Assembly (NCBI GenBank): GCA_005281725.1
Contig: SSBO01000009.1
Location: forward strand, 8,432,303-8,496,302
DNA length: 64,000 nt
Direction of reading: 5' to 3'
Source: Wuchereria bancrofti
Lineage: Eukaryota; Nematoda; Chromadorea; Rhabditida; Onchocercidae
In this document: one piece after another, positions 63,327 through 64,000 of the stretch
Layout of the letters: every line of letters starts with the position of its first letter
Numbering within the stretch: the first letter of the stretch is position 1
Notes under the pieces: generated by a model
What the model was told of the DNA's origin: nothing
Databases searched by the model: none
Seen by the model: only the letters and a program-made list of their open reading frames with translations
Position numbers and translations under genes: made by a program

Positions 63327-64000
63327 TCATTTCTTAAACAAGCACAGCATCAACAATAAATAATTCTTTTTTCTTGTGGGTTTTCTGACTTGTATATTTT
63401 CATTTTCTCTAAAACAACATGTCAGCACGCGGCAATTTACAATTTCTTTTTCAAAATTTCCACATGAACTTGTTCATTGATTTCTTGTTTCATTAATTCC
63501 TAACCATTGTATCGAGCTGATCCAAACAACCACTAACTTTTCTGTAACAGAAATTAAATTTTACAATGGAAAAAAATAAACAATCTGTGGAACAACGGGA
63601 TTTTTTCGATGCAGAAATTTTGATGAAAGCAAAATTACATTTGAATATGATTTTCACGTGTGTTTATTTTACTTTAAATTTAAGTTGATGCTATTGGAAC
63701 TGAGCAATAAATTTTGATGCAACAATTAACAATAAGTTTTATTCCATAACTGCAAAGATATCATTTGTAAACTTAATTTGTTTTTTAATATCATTTTTGC
63801 ATAATAGTTTCATGCACAATAGTTTCATGTAATATCACAGTATCTCGACCTTACATAATTGATGAGAAACTTTGACTATGAGTAGATCAATCAAAAATCG
63901 GTTTAATCCTAACATTATGAATATTGGAGGAGTGCTTTTTGTATAATACTCTTCAGTTAATCATTTTCAACATTAAATAATGAAAAAATTATTTGCTTCT
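63327..64000. other. 3' flank of Q-rich gene 2
   Basis: The first 300 bp match 58755-59040. No further exon is seen up to the window edge. Confidence 0.5.

Overview
The window is AT-rich nuclear DNA of a nematode, most likely a filarial or other spirurid worm. The evidence is small exons separated by AT-rich introns, TTTCAG-type acceptors, three embedded copies of the nematode SL1 spliced-leader sequence, and nematode-like gene content. The species cannot be named from the sequence. Nothing prokaryotic was seen: no operons of the bacterial kind, no CRISPR, no rRNA or tRNA genes.

Layout. 1-3665 (minus strand): fifteen phase-consistent exons of a beta-1,3-glucosyltransferase (B3GLCT type), running off the left edge. 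4676-5748 (minus): a complete three-exon RAB5IF homologue. 8002-8982 (minus): the catalytic part of an RNase H1-like protein with an unusual Arg-Ser tail; its 5' end is not resolved. 9200-17216 and 17915-32881: two versions of one locus, placed one after the other on either side of a 698-base gap. The second version carries an intact 10-exon RING-like zinc-finger gene (18638-22826) and an intact 6-exon seven-transmembrane receptor gene (25827-27995). The first version carries only wreckage of both. The second version ends at a single N, and the sequence after that N repeats its last 2.2 kb. The simplest reading is that 17915-32881 is an alternative haplotype inserted into the scaffold, not a real tandem duplication.

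35076-39211 is non-coding, with microsatellites, a degenerate minisatellite and a small unmerged contig overlap at 37796-38111. 39212-49576 (plus): a 10-exon gene for a protein of about 397 residues that I could not assign to a family. 49577-53990 has no confident gene but holds a 2.45-kb segment bounded by inverted repeats, with a GC-richer core and one SL1 copy. 54000-63540 is a tandem array of secreted glutamine/leucine-rich proteins: two complete two-exon genes (57171-58754 and 61764-63326), plus 5' flank repeats pointing to at least one more unit lost at a single-N join (55325).

The genes do not form one pathway. B3GLCT and RAB5IF both act in the endoplasmic reticulum but need not be linked. 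The most interesting items are the RNase H-RS fusion, the Q-rich array with an alternative reading frame reachable by a 10-nt acceptor shift, the SL1 sequences embedded in genomic DNA, and the allelic gene loss hidden by the assembly.
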